Source of the DNA: Saccharofermentans sp.
Lineage (GTDB): Bacteria > Bacillota > Clostridia > Saccharofermentanales > Saccharofermentanaceae
DNA length: 64,000 bases
Assembly (NCBI GenBank): GCA_024688685.1
Contig: JAILDX010000034.1
Span: forward strand, 1 to 64,000
Reading direction: 5' to 3'
Part shown: one piece after another, positions 1 through 6,930 of the stretch
How positions within the stretch are numbered: position 1 is the first letter of the stretch
Layout: each line of letters begins with the position of its first letter
Position numbers and translations under genes: made by a program
Notes under the pieces: generated by a model
Databases searched by the model: none
What the model was told of the DNA's origin: nothing
The model's input: the letters and a program-made list of their open reading frames with translations, nothing else

Positions 1-42
1 TAGAATTTCCTCTTGGCTTAAAGTAATATTCAATTGAGCCAT
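1..42 (-). CDS. IS256-family (mutator-type) transposase, N-terminal fragment
   Basis: Only 14 codons are inside the window, encoding MAQLNITLSQEEIL. This matches the N-terminus I know from clostridial IS256-family DDE transposases, which start with a MAQ-hydrophobic-NITL pattern. The start is supported by AAGGAGG at 51-57 (minus strand), eight bases before the ATG at 40-42. The protein would catalyse cut-and-paste or copy-out transposition of its element. The catalytic DDE residues are outside the window, so intactness cannot be judged. The assignment rests on a short stretch. Confidence 0.6.
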   Translation of the reverse strand, partial: MAQLNITLSQEEIL

Positions 43-132
43 TTTCTTAACCTCCTTAATTGTTCTGGACAAACAAATTATACTAGGTTAAGTCACTTGG
101 CTCTTTTATTTTGAATTTACACAATTATACGG
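1..132 (-). mobile_element. IS256-family insertion sequence, promoter-side end only
   Basis: The left edge of the window holds the first bases of a transposase gene reading leftwards, preceded by a strong Shine-Dalgarno and about 90 bases of leader. The leader ends in the motif TTTACACAATTATAC near 115-129, which I take as the approximate outer end of the element because IS256-type ends often carry a TTTACACAA-like motif. The exact boundary and any target duplication cannot be set, since the rest of the element lies outside the window. Confidence 0.5.
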
Positions 133-154
133 GCGCGGCCACATCGACAGGTTC

Positions 155-205
155 TGTTACACAAAAACTCGTTTGAAATGAAGATTTGTGTAACGACTTG
201 TGTAA
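155..205 (+). repeat. TTACACAAAAA palindromic repeat, copy 1
   Basis: About 50 bases with arms TGTTACACAAA and TTTGTGTAAC around a TTTGAAAT core, followed by a tail ACTTGTGTAA that repeats part of the right arm. The same arms, core and tail occur at 216-267 and, inverted, at 62141-62193. It is an extragenic hairpin repeat. Confidence 0.75.
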
Positions 206-215
206 AAAGGGCTCG

Positions 216-267
216 ATTTACACAAAAATGCCTTTGAAATCATTTTTTGTGTAACAGCTTGTGTAAC
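216..267 (+). repeat. TTACACAAAAA palindromic repeat, copy 2
   Basis: This is a second copy in the same orientation, ten bases after the first: arm TTTACACAAAAA, core TTTGAAAT, arm TTTTTTGTGTAA, and tail CAGCTTGTGTAAC. It differs from copy 1 mainly between the arms and the core. The tandem placement beside an IS256-type end with a similar TTTACACAA motif suggests a link, but that is inference. Confidence 0.75.
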
Positions 268-290
268 TATTCTCAATCAGTTCTGTCCGC

Positions 291-410
291 AACTCAGCCC
301 ACGAGCTGACTGCTTCAGTCCTCATCGCTTCGCTTCTGCGTTAAGTCTGCGATCAGCGGTGTAATTCGTTTATAACATGATATCTGTCCCTTTTTTCAGA
401 ACCGTCCCTA
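291..410 (+). repeat. GGGACGGTTCTGAA-family repeat, one-ended copy
   Basis: The interior (GACTGCTTCAGTCCTC, then GCTTCGCT-TCTGCG and an AGTCTGC segment) and the right end (CTGTCCC, T-rich, TTCAGAACCGTCCC) match the element at 53133-53399 in the same order. The left GGGACGG end is not visible here, so this copy looks truncated or decayed. It lies just upstream of the ABC transporter operon and ends about 45 bases before its start codon. Confidence 0.6.
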
Positions 411-456
411 TTTTGTGTTATTATTATAGGCTGAGGAAAGCGAGGGACTAACACAA

Positions 457-1212
457 ATGAAACTAATTCTCAACAACGTAACTAAGAGTTTCGATAAGAA
501 ACAGGTCATCAGAGGCGCAAGCTTTGAGTTCGAGCAGGGATATATTTACGGGCTGCTTGGCCGCAACGGCGCAGGTAAGACGACGCTCTTCAACCTGATA
601 AATGAAGATCTTATAGCCGACGGCGGAACGATCAGCATTCAGGAAGATAACGGCACCACAAGGCCGGCCGATTACGAAGATATCGGTTATGTTTTATCAA
701 CACCTATCGTGCCTGACTTTCTTACAGGCCGAGAGCTGCTCAAGTTCTTTACGGACATAAACAAGGACAAGATCAAAGACTTAAAGGATGCCGATGAGTA
801 TTTCGATCTGGTCGATATCAAAAAGGAAGACAGGGACAGACTTATCAAGGATTATTCTCATGGTATGAAGAACAAGATGATGCTTCTTCTTACTATTATT
901 TCGAACCCGCCGTTCTGGCTGCTTGATGAGCCGCTGACGTCTTTCGACGTTGTTGTTGCAAACGAGATGAAGGAGCTTCTCAAGTCGCTCAAGAAGGACA
1001 GGACGATCATTTTCTCGACGCACATCATGGAGCTTGCTTTATCGCTTTGCGACAAGATCGTGCTCCTTAAGGGCGGAAAGCTCGAGCTTCTTGAACCCGG
1101 CGAAATGAGCCGCGAGGATTTCGAGAACTACATCATCGAGGTGCTGAAGGACGAATACGATAACGGCACAGCTAACGACGCCACCACAGCCACAGAGGAG
1201 CCAAAAGCATGA
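457..1212 (+). CDS. ABC transporter ATP-binding protein
   Basis: This is the cytoplasmic ATPase of an ABC exporter-type system. Seen in the 251 residues: Walker A GRNGAGKTT (about 35-43), a degenerate signature YSHGMKNKM (about 133-141) in place of LSGGQ, Walker B WLLDEPLTSFD (about 154-164), and a switch histidine in STHIMELA. The C-terminal 20 residues are Asn/Ala/Thr-rich. The start at 457 is preceded by a weak GAGGG. Its stop overlaps the next start as ATGA, so it is translationally coupled to the permease at 1209. The substrate is not evident; antimicrobial peptide or lipid export is common for this architecture but unproven here. Confidence 0.9.
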   Translation: MKLILNNVTKSFDKKQVIRGASFEFEQGYIYGLLGRNGAGKTTLFNLINEDLIADGGTISIQEDNGTTRPADYEDIGYVLSTPIVPDFLTGRELLKFFTDINKDKIKDLKDADEYFDLVDIKKEDRDRLIKDYSHGMKNKMMLLLTIISNPPFWLLDEPLTSFDVVVANEMKELLKSLKKDRTIIFSTHIMELALSLCDKIVLLKGGKLELLEPGEMSREDFENYIIEVLKDEYDNGTANDATTATEEPKA

Positions 1213-2861
1213 TCAACACACTCAAAACAATCATGCTGCTGAGAATGACTGTCAAAACGAACAGCATGATCAGCTGGCTCAGACGCATTCCGCTGGTCAA
1301 CAAGATCATTACGGATGATTTCTATAAATACAGCGGTATCAAGACGCTGGTCACTGTCGTAAAATGGCTGCGCGAGTTCGCCTCCCTGTTCATCTGGAAG
1401 GCGCTGTATTTGTTTATAATGTACGCCATCTCGTATGCTTTCGGGTCGTATGATTTCGTCACGCCGGGCAGGGCGTTCCTCTTGATGCTGCTCATGTTCC
1501 CTATTGTCGGAATGTGCCTTAACAACAAGTTCCTCGAACCGGATGAGGAGTCGTATTATGCGGTCTTCCTGCTCAAGATGAACGCGCGTGATTATGCGCT
1601 GTCGCTGTATGCTTTCGAGATGCTCAAATACTTTGTCGGCAATCTCGCGATGGTGTCATTGGCATATGTCCTGCTGCACTCTTTTGACAAGTTTTACGCA
1701 TCTATCCCGTTCTACGTTTACCTGGGCTACCTCATCTACGCGACCACGATCAAAGTAATCTATTCTGCGATCCAGATGAAGGTCAGATCGCTGCGTCCTG
1801 CGGACAAGAAAGTCAACAAGTTATTCTCCGCAGTCGGCGTCATGATCACATGCGCAGTCGTTTGCGTAGCCACTCTCGGTAACCTGATCTTTGCAGATAT
1901 GTTCCCGTCTGACGGTGCTCTCAAACTGATCATCGCCTGCGCTGCAGCAGTTTCCGCACTGCTCATGATCCCGTCGCTCATCTACCTGATAAACTTCAAA
2001 AAATATCCGCGCATCTACAAGACGCTGCTAGATCCTGACGCTTACGTTCTCAAGAGAAATAAGACCAAGGAAAACACCCAGCTCAAGGCCGCGAAACAGA
2101 GTCTCTCCATCGATAAGAACGCCGCAGCCGCAGGCATCACCAGCACTAAGAGCGGGTACGCTTTCTTTAACGATCTGTTTGTAAAAAGGCACAGAAAGAT
2201 CCTCATCCAGCCTTCACTCGTAGAGGCAGGAATAGCAGTCGCAGGAACGGTTATCCTTTCCATCCTAATGCTGTTTATTATTCCCGATCTGAAAAAGCTG
2301 CTCCATAGTGCACTCCTGCAGTTCATGCCCGTTTTCCTCTTTGTAATGTACGCTCTAAACAGCGGCAAGAAAACGACGGAGGCGATGTTCATCAACTGCG
2401 ACGTCGCGATGCTGAACTACCGCTTCTACAGACAGCCTAAGACGATACTGAAGCTCTTTACTGACAGGCTCAAGTATCTGACGTATGTCAACGTGCTGCC
2501 GGCCATTGCGCTCGCAACGGGACTCGTTATCGTCTTCCACATCTCCGGCGGCTCCGGGAGTATTCTGGATTATGTGGTGATATTCGTTTCGATCATCGCG
2601 ATGAGTGTTTTCTTCTCGACGCACAACTTGGTCCTCTATTATGTCTTCCAGCCGTACACTGCGGATTCCAAGGTCAAGAATCCCGTCTATTCGGCATTTC
2701 ACATGGGGACATATATGGCGAGCTATTTTGCGATGATGTATTTACGCACATCGATCATTATCTTCTGCTCAGTCATGATCGTTTTCTCGATCATATACGT
2801 CATCGTCGCGCTCTTCATCGCATACAGGGTCGCGCCAAAAACGTTCAAGCTCAGAAAATGA
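1209..2861 (+). CDS. ABC transporter permease (ABC-2-like membrane protein)
   Basis: This 550-residue polytopic membrane protein is the partner of the ATPase it overlaps by four bases. About ten to twelve hydrophobic segments are visible, in an N-terminal block (about 55-270) and a C-terminal block (about 335-545), separated by a Lys-rich hydrophilic stretch around 280-315. No substrate-binding or protease motif is apparent. The two-block layout resembles large ABC-2 permeases in which both halves are on one chain. Its last 11 bases overlap the end of the convergent CPBP gene, so no terminator separates them. Confidence 0.75.
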   Translation: MINTLKTIMLLRMTVKTNSMISWLRRIPLVNKIITDDFYKYSGIKTLVTVVKWLREFASLFIWKALYLFIMYAISYAFGSYDFVTPGRAFLLMLLMFPIVGMCLNNKFLEPDEESYYAVFLLKMNARDYALSLYAFEMLKYFVGNLAMVSLAYVLLHSFDKFYASIPFYVYLGYLIYATTIKVIYSAIQMKVRSLRPADKKVNKLFSAVGVMITCAVVCVATLGNLIFADMFPSDGALKLIIACAAAVSALLMIPSLIYLINFKKYPRIYKTLLDPDAYVLKRNKTKENTQLKAAKQSLSIDKNAAAAGITSTKSGYAFFNDLFVKRHRKILIQPSLVEAGIAVAGTVILSILMLFIIPDLKKLLHSALLQFMPVFLFVMYALNSGKKTTEAMFINCDVAMLNYRFYRQPKTILKLFTDRLKYLTYVNVLPAIALATGLVIVFHISGGSGSILDYVVIFVSIIAMSVFFSTHNLVLYYVFQPYTADSKVKNPVYSAFHMGTYMASYFAMMYLRTSIIIFCSVMIVFSIIYVIVALFIAYRVAPKTFKLRK

Positions 2862-3837
2862 TCCTCGTCAGGAACGTCACGAAACATATACCCAGACAGA
2901 TCACCACAAATATGATCATCGACGTTGCCGTGAGTGCTCTCGTGACGGGCTTCTTATCGCCTACCATCATACTCTCCAGCTTAAACGCGAAGAGGAAGAT
3001 GAGGCCGAGCACTGCGTTGAGCGCCAGCATCAGGAACGCGTAATAGAAAAAGAGATCTCTCGGAATCTGATCCATCAGGACCGCGTACGCATTGTTCAGG
3101 AAATGCAGCAGCATCGAGCACCACAGATGCCCCGTCTTCTCATAGACGATACACAGCAGGAACCCCATGATCCCCGCGAAGATCAGCTGCGTAAAGTTCA
3201 TATGCACGAGTCCGAATATCAGCGACGACACAAACGCCGCGAAAAAGAACCCGTACCGCCTCAGATACCTGAACAGCACTCCCCTGAAGATCAGCTCCTC
3301 CACAATGCCCGGGAAAACTGCCATCAGGAAGAAAATCAGCACCCCGTGGTTGTCCAGATACCCCTGCCTCGCCCAAGGATTCCTGCTCATAAGCTGAGCC
3401 AGCATTCCAAATCCCGAAACAGCCAGATTCACGGCAACTATCACCATGAAACACTGGAAGGTCACCAGGAACTTATGCTTCGCCTTATTAAACTGCACGT
3501 TCTTAATAACGTCCTTATTTTTGACGAAGAAAACGATAAAGCAGATGCCCGCTAGCAGCTGCATTATATCTGACGACAGATAAACATAGAGCGGATCAGC
3601 AACAGCTTCCGCAACGCTGTCTGCAAATCTGTCGGCACCGAAACCGCCGTTCAGGATCCCGACTATAACAAGAATGACGACAAGCACGAATATAGTACCA
3701 ACCTGGAATATTCCCTGCTGGATCAGCATCAGGATACCTACCTTGCTGCCTTCCTTCTCGTACACCTGATACCTGGCGCGGTCTATCGCCCGCTCCCGGA
3801 TGTACTCCTGTTGTTGCGGTGTTAACGGCTGTGCCAT
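2851..3837 (-). CDS. CPBP family intramembrane glutamic protease
   Basis: The 328-residue membrane protein belongs to the CPBP (Abi/CAAX protease-like) family. Seen: the EELIFRG motif (the EExxxR glutamate pair and arginine) around residue 182, FGLVHMNF with the catalytic-type histidine about 30 residues later, and HFLNNAY with the second histidine and asparagine. All the usual motifs are present, so it is probably active. About eight hydrophobic segments are visible. The N-terminus (to about residue 35) is charged and cytosolic-like. It starts one base into the stop codon of the upstream small membrane gene (TAATG), so the two are coupled. In other bacteria such proteases act in bacteriocin self-immunity or prenylated-peptide processing; the target here is unknown. 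Confidence 0.85.
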   Translation of the reverse strand: MAQPLTPQQQEYIRERAIDRARYQVYEKEGSKVGILMLIQQGIFQVGTIFVLVVILVIVGILNGGFGADRFADSVAEAVADPLYVYLSSDIMQLLAGICFIVFFVKNKDVIKNVQFNKAKHKFLVTFQCFMVIVAVNLAVSGFGMLAQLMSRNPWARQGYLDNHGVLIFFLMAVFPGIVEELIFRGVLFRYLRRYGFFFAAFVSSLIFGLVHMNFTQLIFAGIMGFLLCIVYEKTGHLWCSMLLHFLNNAYAVLMDQIPRDLFFYYAFLMLALNAVLGLIFLFAFKLESMMVGDKKPVTRALTATSMIIFVVICLGICFVTFLTRIIF

Positions 3838-4079
3838 TATTGATACAGACTCTCAAACAGAGCAGTGAAACCGCCGCAGAGCGCTATTACCGCACATATG
3901 ACGAGCCATATGATCAGCACACAGAACTTGGATCTTGCAAAGTTCTTGACATTAACATTGCGTGCGCCGATAGCCATTATGATCAGGACTATCCATCCTA
4001 TAACGGGAAGCCCGAAAAGGATCTCATACCCAAAATATCCCCACATACCTATCGGTTCGTTGTAATCACGTCTACCCAT
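3837..4079 (-). CDS. Small two-helix membrane protein of unknown function
   Basis: An 80-residue protein starting MGRRDYNEPIGMWGYFGYEI. I chose the ATG at 4079 over a longer upstream start because GGCGGAGG sits about ten bases before it. Two hydrophobic segments (about 15-35 and 52-72) flank a basic loop containing NVNVKNFARSK. The topology resembles short clostridial membrane proteins that accompany CPBP proteases. It shares a TAATG stop/start with the protease gene and so is probably co-expressed. No enzymatic motif is seen. Confidence 0.75.
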   Translation of the reverse strand: MGRRDYNEPIGMWGYFGYEILFGLPVIGWIVLIIMAIGARNVNVKNFARSKFCVLIIWLVICAVIALCGGFTALFESLYQ

Positions 4080-4113
4080 AATCAGCAGCCTCCGCCTTTT
4101 ACTAATTGATGTA

Positions 4114-4141
4114 ATTATAGCACATTCCCTTTGCACAAAAA
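4114..4141 (-). promoter_or_regulatory. Promoter for the small membrane protein/CPBP pair
   Basis: On the minus strand an extended -10, TGCTATAAT (4114-4122), lies 16 bases after a poor -35 TTTTTG (4136-4141). It precedes the ATG at 4079 by about 35 bases. The extended TG compensates for the weak -35. Confidence 0.55.
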
Positions 4142-4247
4142 TCGGGGCCCAAAACTGTCACTTTGTCACTGCGGTTTTTCTTGTTATGGGCGCTTTCCGG
4201 TGCGACACTATAGATGTGCAATTCATTTAGATGACGGCTGGCGGTTT

Positions 4248-5216
4248 ATGAAAAACATCTTATCTATTTCGGACTCCTATGAGGGTACGCATCTTGATGT
4301 GAAGCGCTCCATTACTACGATCAAATCGTACGAGATGGAGCCGTATATTGCTGTCAGCGAATATATCACAAGTGACGGTTCTTCTGTCTCAGGCCAGATC
4401 AAGGATACACTTGATTTCTGCTTCAGCGAATGCACACCCGACGCCGTATTTGTCGGTTATATCAGAGACGCGCGCAACGCCGCCGAAGCCGCACGCATGA
4501 TCGCAATAAACAAGCCGAAGATCGTTGTCTCAGACCCGTCGATAATATCAGACAAAGGCGAAGTTCTTATGAATGAAGATACATATAACGTTATCTCTAC
4601 TTCCATCTTTGATATGTCAACGCACATTGTCATCAATCATCTTGAAGCCGAGCTTTTGGCAGGATTCTCTTGCAATGACAGGTTTGATTTCGAGCGTGCC
4701 GCCAAGAAGTTCCACGCATGCTTTGATTCGTGCATCTATATCAAGGGATGCGACAGGACGGGCGGCAAGGCTCTGTTCCTTGACGGCAGCAGTCTGACCT
4801 GGATCGACGAAGACAAAGCAAGGAACAATCCTGAGCTGTCTTTCGGCAATGCACTGAACTGCGAGCTCGCCTTAGGCGTTACCGGTCTTAAGGCAGTCAC
4901 AAACGCTCTCTACTTCGTTAATAACCGAAGAAGAGTTTCTGATTCTATACCGGTTCCTCAGGTCATGCCTTCTCTCATCTCCCCTGCCAAGTCGCTGAGA
5001 GACATTGCACGCAGCATCGACGTTGAACCGGCACAGAACGCCCCTGCCACCAAGCCAGCAAAGACGAGCATCATCGATCCCATCACAGAGGGCACGAAGG
5101 GAACTGTTTCCGAGATCAAGGCCACTGTGAAGAGTTCAGGTAATGTAAGCAGTTCGCTGTCTGAACTCGCTGAGATCCGTAAGAGGATTGAGGCTCTGAA
5201 GAAGAGTTCAATGTAA
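4248..5216 (+). CDS. ThiD/PdxK-like ribokinase-fold protein, probably catalytically degenerate
   Basis: The 322-residue protein resembles hydroxymethylpyrimidine/pyridoxal kinases. It has an N-terminal substrate region (SISDSYEGTHLDVKRSITTI), a VVSDPSIISDKGEVL segment like VVDPVMVAKSGD, HIVINHLEAELLAG like the TPNLPEAE motif, and YIKGCDRTGG like VKGGH. The anion-hole GTGC motif with its catalytic Cys or Asp is replaced by FGNALNCELALG, so kinase activity is doubtful. The last 80 residues are a Ser/Thr/Ala-rich linker followed by a short helix (SELAEIRKRIEALKKSS), not part of the kinase fold. The start at 4248 follows GGCTGGCGG; a longer frame from 4131 has no ribosome binding site. It stands alone and divergent from the pair to its left. 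Confidence 0.6.
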   Translation: MKNILSISDSYEGTHLDVKRSITTIKSYEMEPYIAVSEYITSDGSSVSGQIKDTLDFCFSECTPDAVFVGYIRDARNAAEAARMIAINKPKIVVSDPSIISDKGEVLMNEDTYNVISTSIFDMSTHIVINHLEAELLAGFSCNDRFDFERAAKKFHACFDSCIYIKGCDRTGGKALFLDGSSLTWIDEDKARNNPELSFGNALNCELALGVTGLKAVTNALYFVNNRRRVSDSIPVPQVMPSLISPAKSLRDIARSIDVEPAQNAPATKPAKTSIIDPITEGTKGTVSEIKATVKSSGNVSSSLSELAEIRKRIEALKKSSM

Positions 5217-5607
5217 CATTCTTTTTTTGTTATTTAACACTTCGTTCACTCTTTTTGTGATGTTTTGTGTGCTGTTTATATCACTCGCAATATTGTCATA
5301 AGCAGCCCGAACAACACCGTCGCCGGTAATAAAGCAGGAAACTCCAGCCGTTGCAGAATCACCGATATCGTTTGGAGCTGACGACGTGACATATGGATCA
5401 TTATTTGCTGAATGGACATTTGAGAAGACGAGACTTCTTGTACTTGAGTTCAGACACAATCCATAATAGTCAGCAAAGACAACATAACCATTTGTGCCAT
5501 ATCCACCGGATGCTGGATTATTCCGGCAAGTCCGCCTGCAGAAATCACATGATCGAACTGCAGAAGAAGCTGGATTCGCTTTGATTTAGTTTTTGTTATT
5601 ATCGAGG
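5217..5607. other. Gene-poor stretch with probable decayed coding sequence
   Basis: No intact gene is supported. On the minus strand one frame is open from about 5589 to 5208 and encodes a Ser/Asn-rich stretch containing GGYGTNGYVVFADYYG and CFITGDGVVRAAYDNIA, which reads like the C-terminal end of a secreted or cell-surface protein. It has no start or ribosome binding site, and a second minus frame (ISAGGLAGIIQHP) is open over its 5' part, as expected of a frameshifted remnant. On the plus strand a short frame ends at 5584 (CRNHMIELQKKLDSL) just before the terminator at 5608. I cannot decide which is the true remnant. Confidence 0.3.
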
Positions 5608-5650
5608 CTGTCTCAAATGTGGTGGGATCACGTTTGGGGCAGTTTTTTAT
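5608..5650 (+). terminator. Rho-independent terminator, plus direction
   Basis: A 14-pair stem, CTGTCTCAAATGTG (5608-5621) with CACGTTTGGGGCAG (5629-5642), four of the pairs being G-U, closes a 7-base loop and is followed by TTTTTT (5643-5648). No confirmed plus-strand gene ends immediately before it. It may serve the gene ending at 5216 or a lost gene in the intervening stretch. Confidence 0.7.
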
Positions 5651-5684
5651 TCAGTTATTTAGATGTTAACTGCGGTTCCTGCCC

Positions 5685-5864
5685 TCACATCTGCTTCCTT
5701 ACCGTCTTATACTCATCCCCGTCCCTGTAATAAGGGCACTGAGCTGTCTTTCCCGAGATCTGCTGTCTGGCATACTCGTCTTCATCAAAGTCGGCATCAC
5801 AGTAATACTGCTGCGTCAGCTCATCGTACTCATAAAATAAACAAGTTTCACAAGAACCGATCAT
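5685..5864 (-). CDS. DUF6472-type cysteine-rich mini-protein
   Basis: The 59-residue protein begins MIGSCETCLFYEYDE and contains CPYYRDGDEY, matching the pattern I know for DUF6472 proteins of Clostridia. Cysteines at 5, 8, 22 and 43 form a CxxC...C...C set suitable for a zinc or iron-sulfur site, with an acidic stretch between them (CDADFDEDEY). It starts 18 bases after the prmA stop, with AGGTTGAG as a modest ribosome binding site, and is probably transcribed with prmA. Its biochemical role is unknown. Confidence 0.8.
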   Translation of the reverse strand: MIGSCETCLFYEYDELTQQYYCDADFDEDEYARQQISGKTAQCPYYRDGDEYKTVRKQM

Positions 5865-5882
5865 ATACTCAACCTAAACCCA

Positions 5883-6911
5883 TCACTTCTTCACTACCAT
5901 AGCGATCCAGTCGTTCTTCTCGTGTTCTTCAACGATAGTCATGCCAGCCTTGGAAAGAGCGTCCCTGACGCGGTCAGCCTTTGTATTGATTATTCCTGAA
6001 CAGATAAATACGCCGTCATCAGTCATATGAGCCTTAACATCAGGCACAATGGCCGCTATGACATCTGCAATAATATTTGCGATTATCATCTTATACTGAG
6101 GCTCGTACGCATCCTTGAGCTCGCCTGTATGGCATTTGATCGCTCTGCATCCGTTGATCTCACAGTTATCGATTGCAACGTCAACCGCCAGCTTATCTAT
6201 ATCGATCGCTTCGACATCATTTGCTCCCAGCTTGCTTGCAATAATGGCTAATATGCCTGAACCCGTTCCGAGATCGAGCAGCTTGCCGTCGCCCATGTCA
6301 CGTACATAACGGTCAATAAATCCTGCACACATGGATGTAGTCTCGTGAGTTCCCGTTCCGAATGCCGAACCCGGGTCAAGCCTGATGACGACATCGTTCT
6401 CATCAAACTCAGTGTCCTCCCATGACGGGCAGATCACAACGCGGTCGGATATCCTGAAAGACTTATAATCAGCCTTCCAGTTATTCGCCCAGTCCTCATC
6501 CTTGACGTACCTGTGGCTTATGTAGCCCTCCCCTACATCAAGGTATTCCCTGATCTCGTCGAGGCGTCTCTTAAGCTCCTCAATCGCTTCGTCAGCCTTC
6601 ATCGACTTATCCGTAATGTTGTCGTAGATCATGCCGATTCCGTCCGGATCGATATACTCGTCGCTCTTTGCGCCCATCCTGATGAGGCCGTCATCGAGCT
6701 CCGCAAAATATGTACGTATAACAACATCCGTTCCCAGTGAATCCACATACCCTTCGTCTGCGTAAGCGAGCGATTCAGGGTCTTCAATGATCCTCTTTAT
6801 CTCGTAGGGATCACATACGGCGATGCCGTCTGCACCCAGTTGTGCGAGCATTTCGCATATGGCATCGGAAGCGTCTTCGGTTGTCTTGATCAGGATTTCG
6901 ATCCACTGCAT
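5883..6911 (-). CDS. prmA: Ribosomal protein L11 methyltransferase
   Basis: This cytosolic SAM-dependent enzyme trimethylates ribosomal protein L11. In the 342 residues the N-terminal substrate-recognition domain (MQWIEILIKTTEDASDAI) is followed by a class I methyltransferase fold. Motif I, LLDLGTGSGILAIIASKLG, lies around 205-223; motif II ends in AIDID; and ANIIADVI fits the NxxA/P catalytic loop. DPGSAFGTGTHETT is the PrmA-specific segment before motif I. The length fits Gram-positive PrmA, which has an extended N-terminal part. GAGGAGA precedes the ATG. The kinase-like gene lies 19 bases upstream and the DUF6472 gene follows. Confidence 0.95.
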   Translation of the reverse strand: MQWIEILIKTTEDASDAICEMLAQLGADGIAVCDPYEIKRIIEDPESLAYADEGYVDSLGTDVVIRTYFAELDDGLIRMGAKSDEYIDPDGIGMIYDNITDKSMKADEAIEELKRRLDEIREYLDVGEGYISHRYVKDEDWANNWKADYKSFRISDRVVICPSWEDTEFDENDVVIRLDPGSAFGTGTHETTSMCAGFIDRYVRDMGDGKLLDLGTGSGILAIIASKLGANDVEAIDIDKLAVDVAIDNCEINGCRAIKCHTGELKDAYEPQYKMIIANIIADVIAAIVPDVKAHMTDDGVFICSGIINTKADRVRDALSKAGMTIVEEHEKNDWIAMVVKK

Positions 6912-6930
6912 GTCTATGTCTCCTCAGTTT

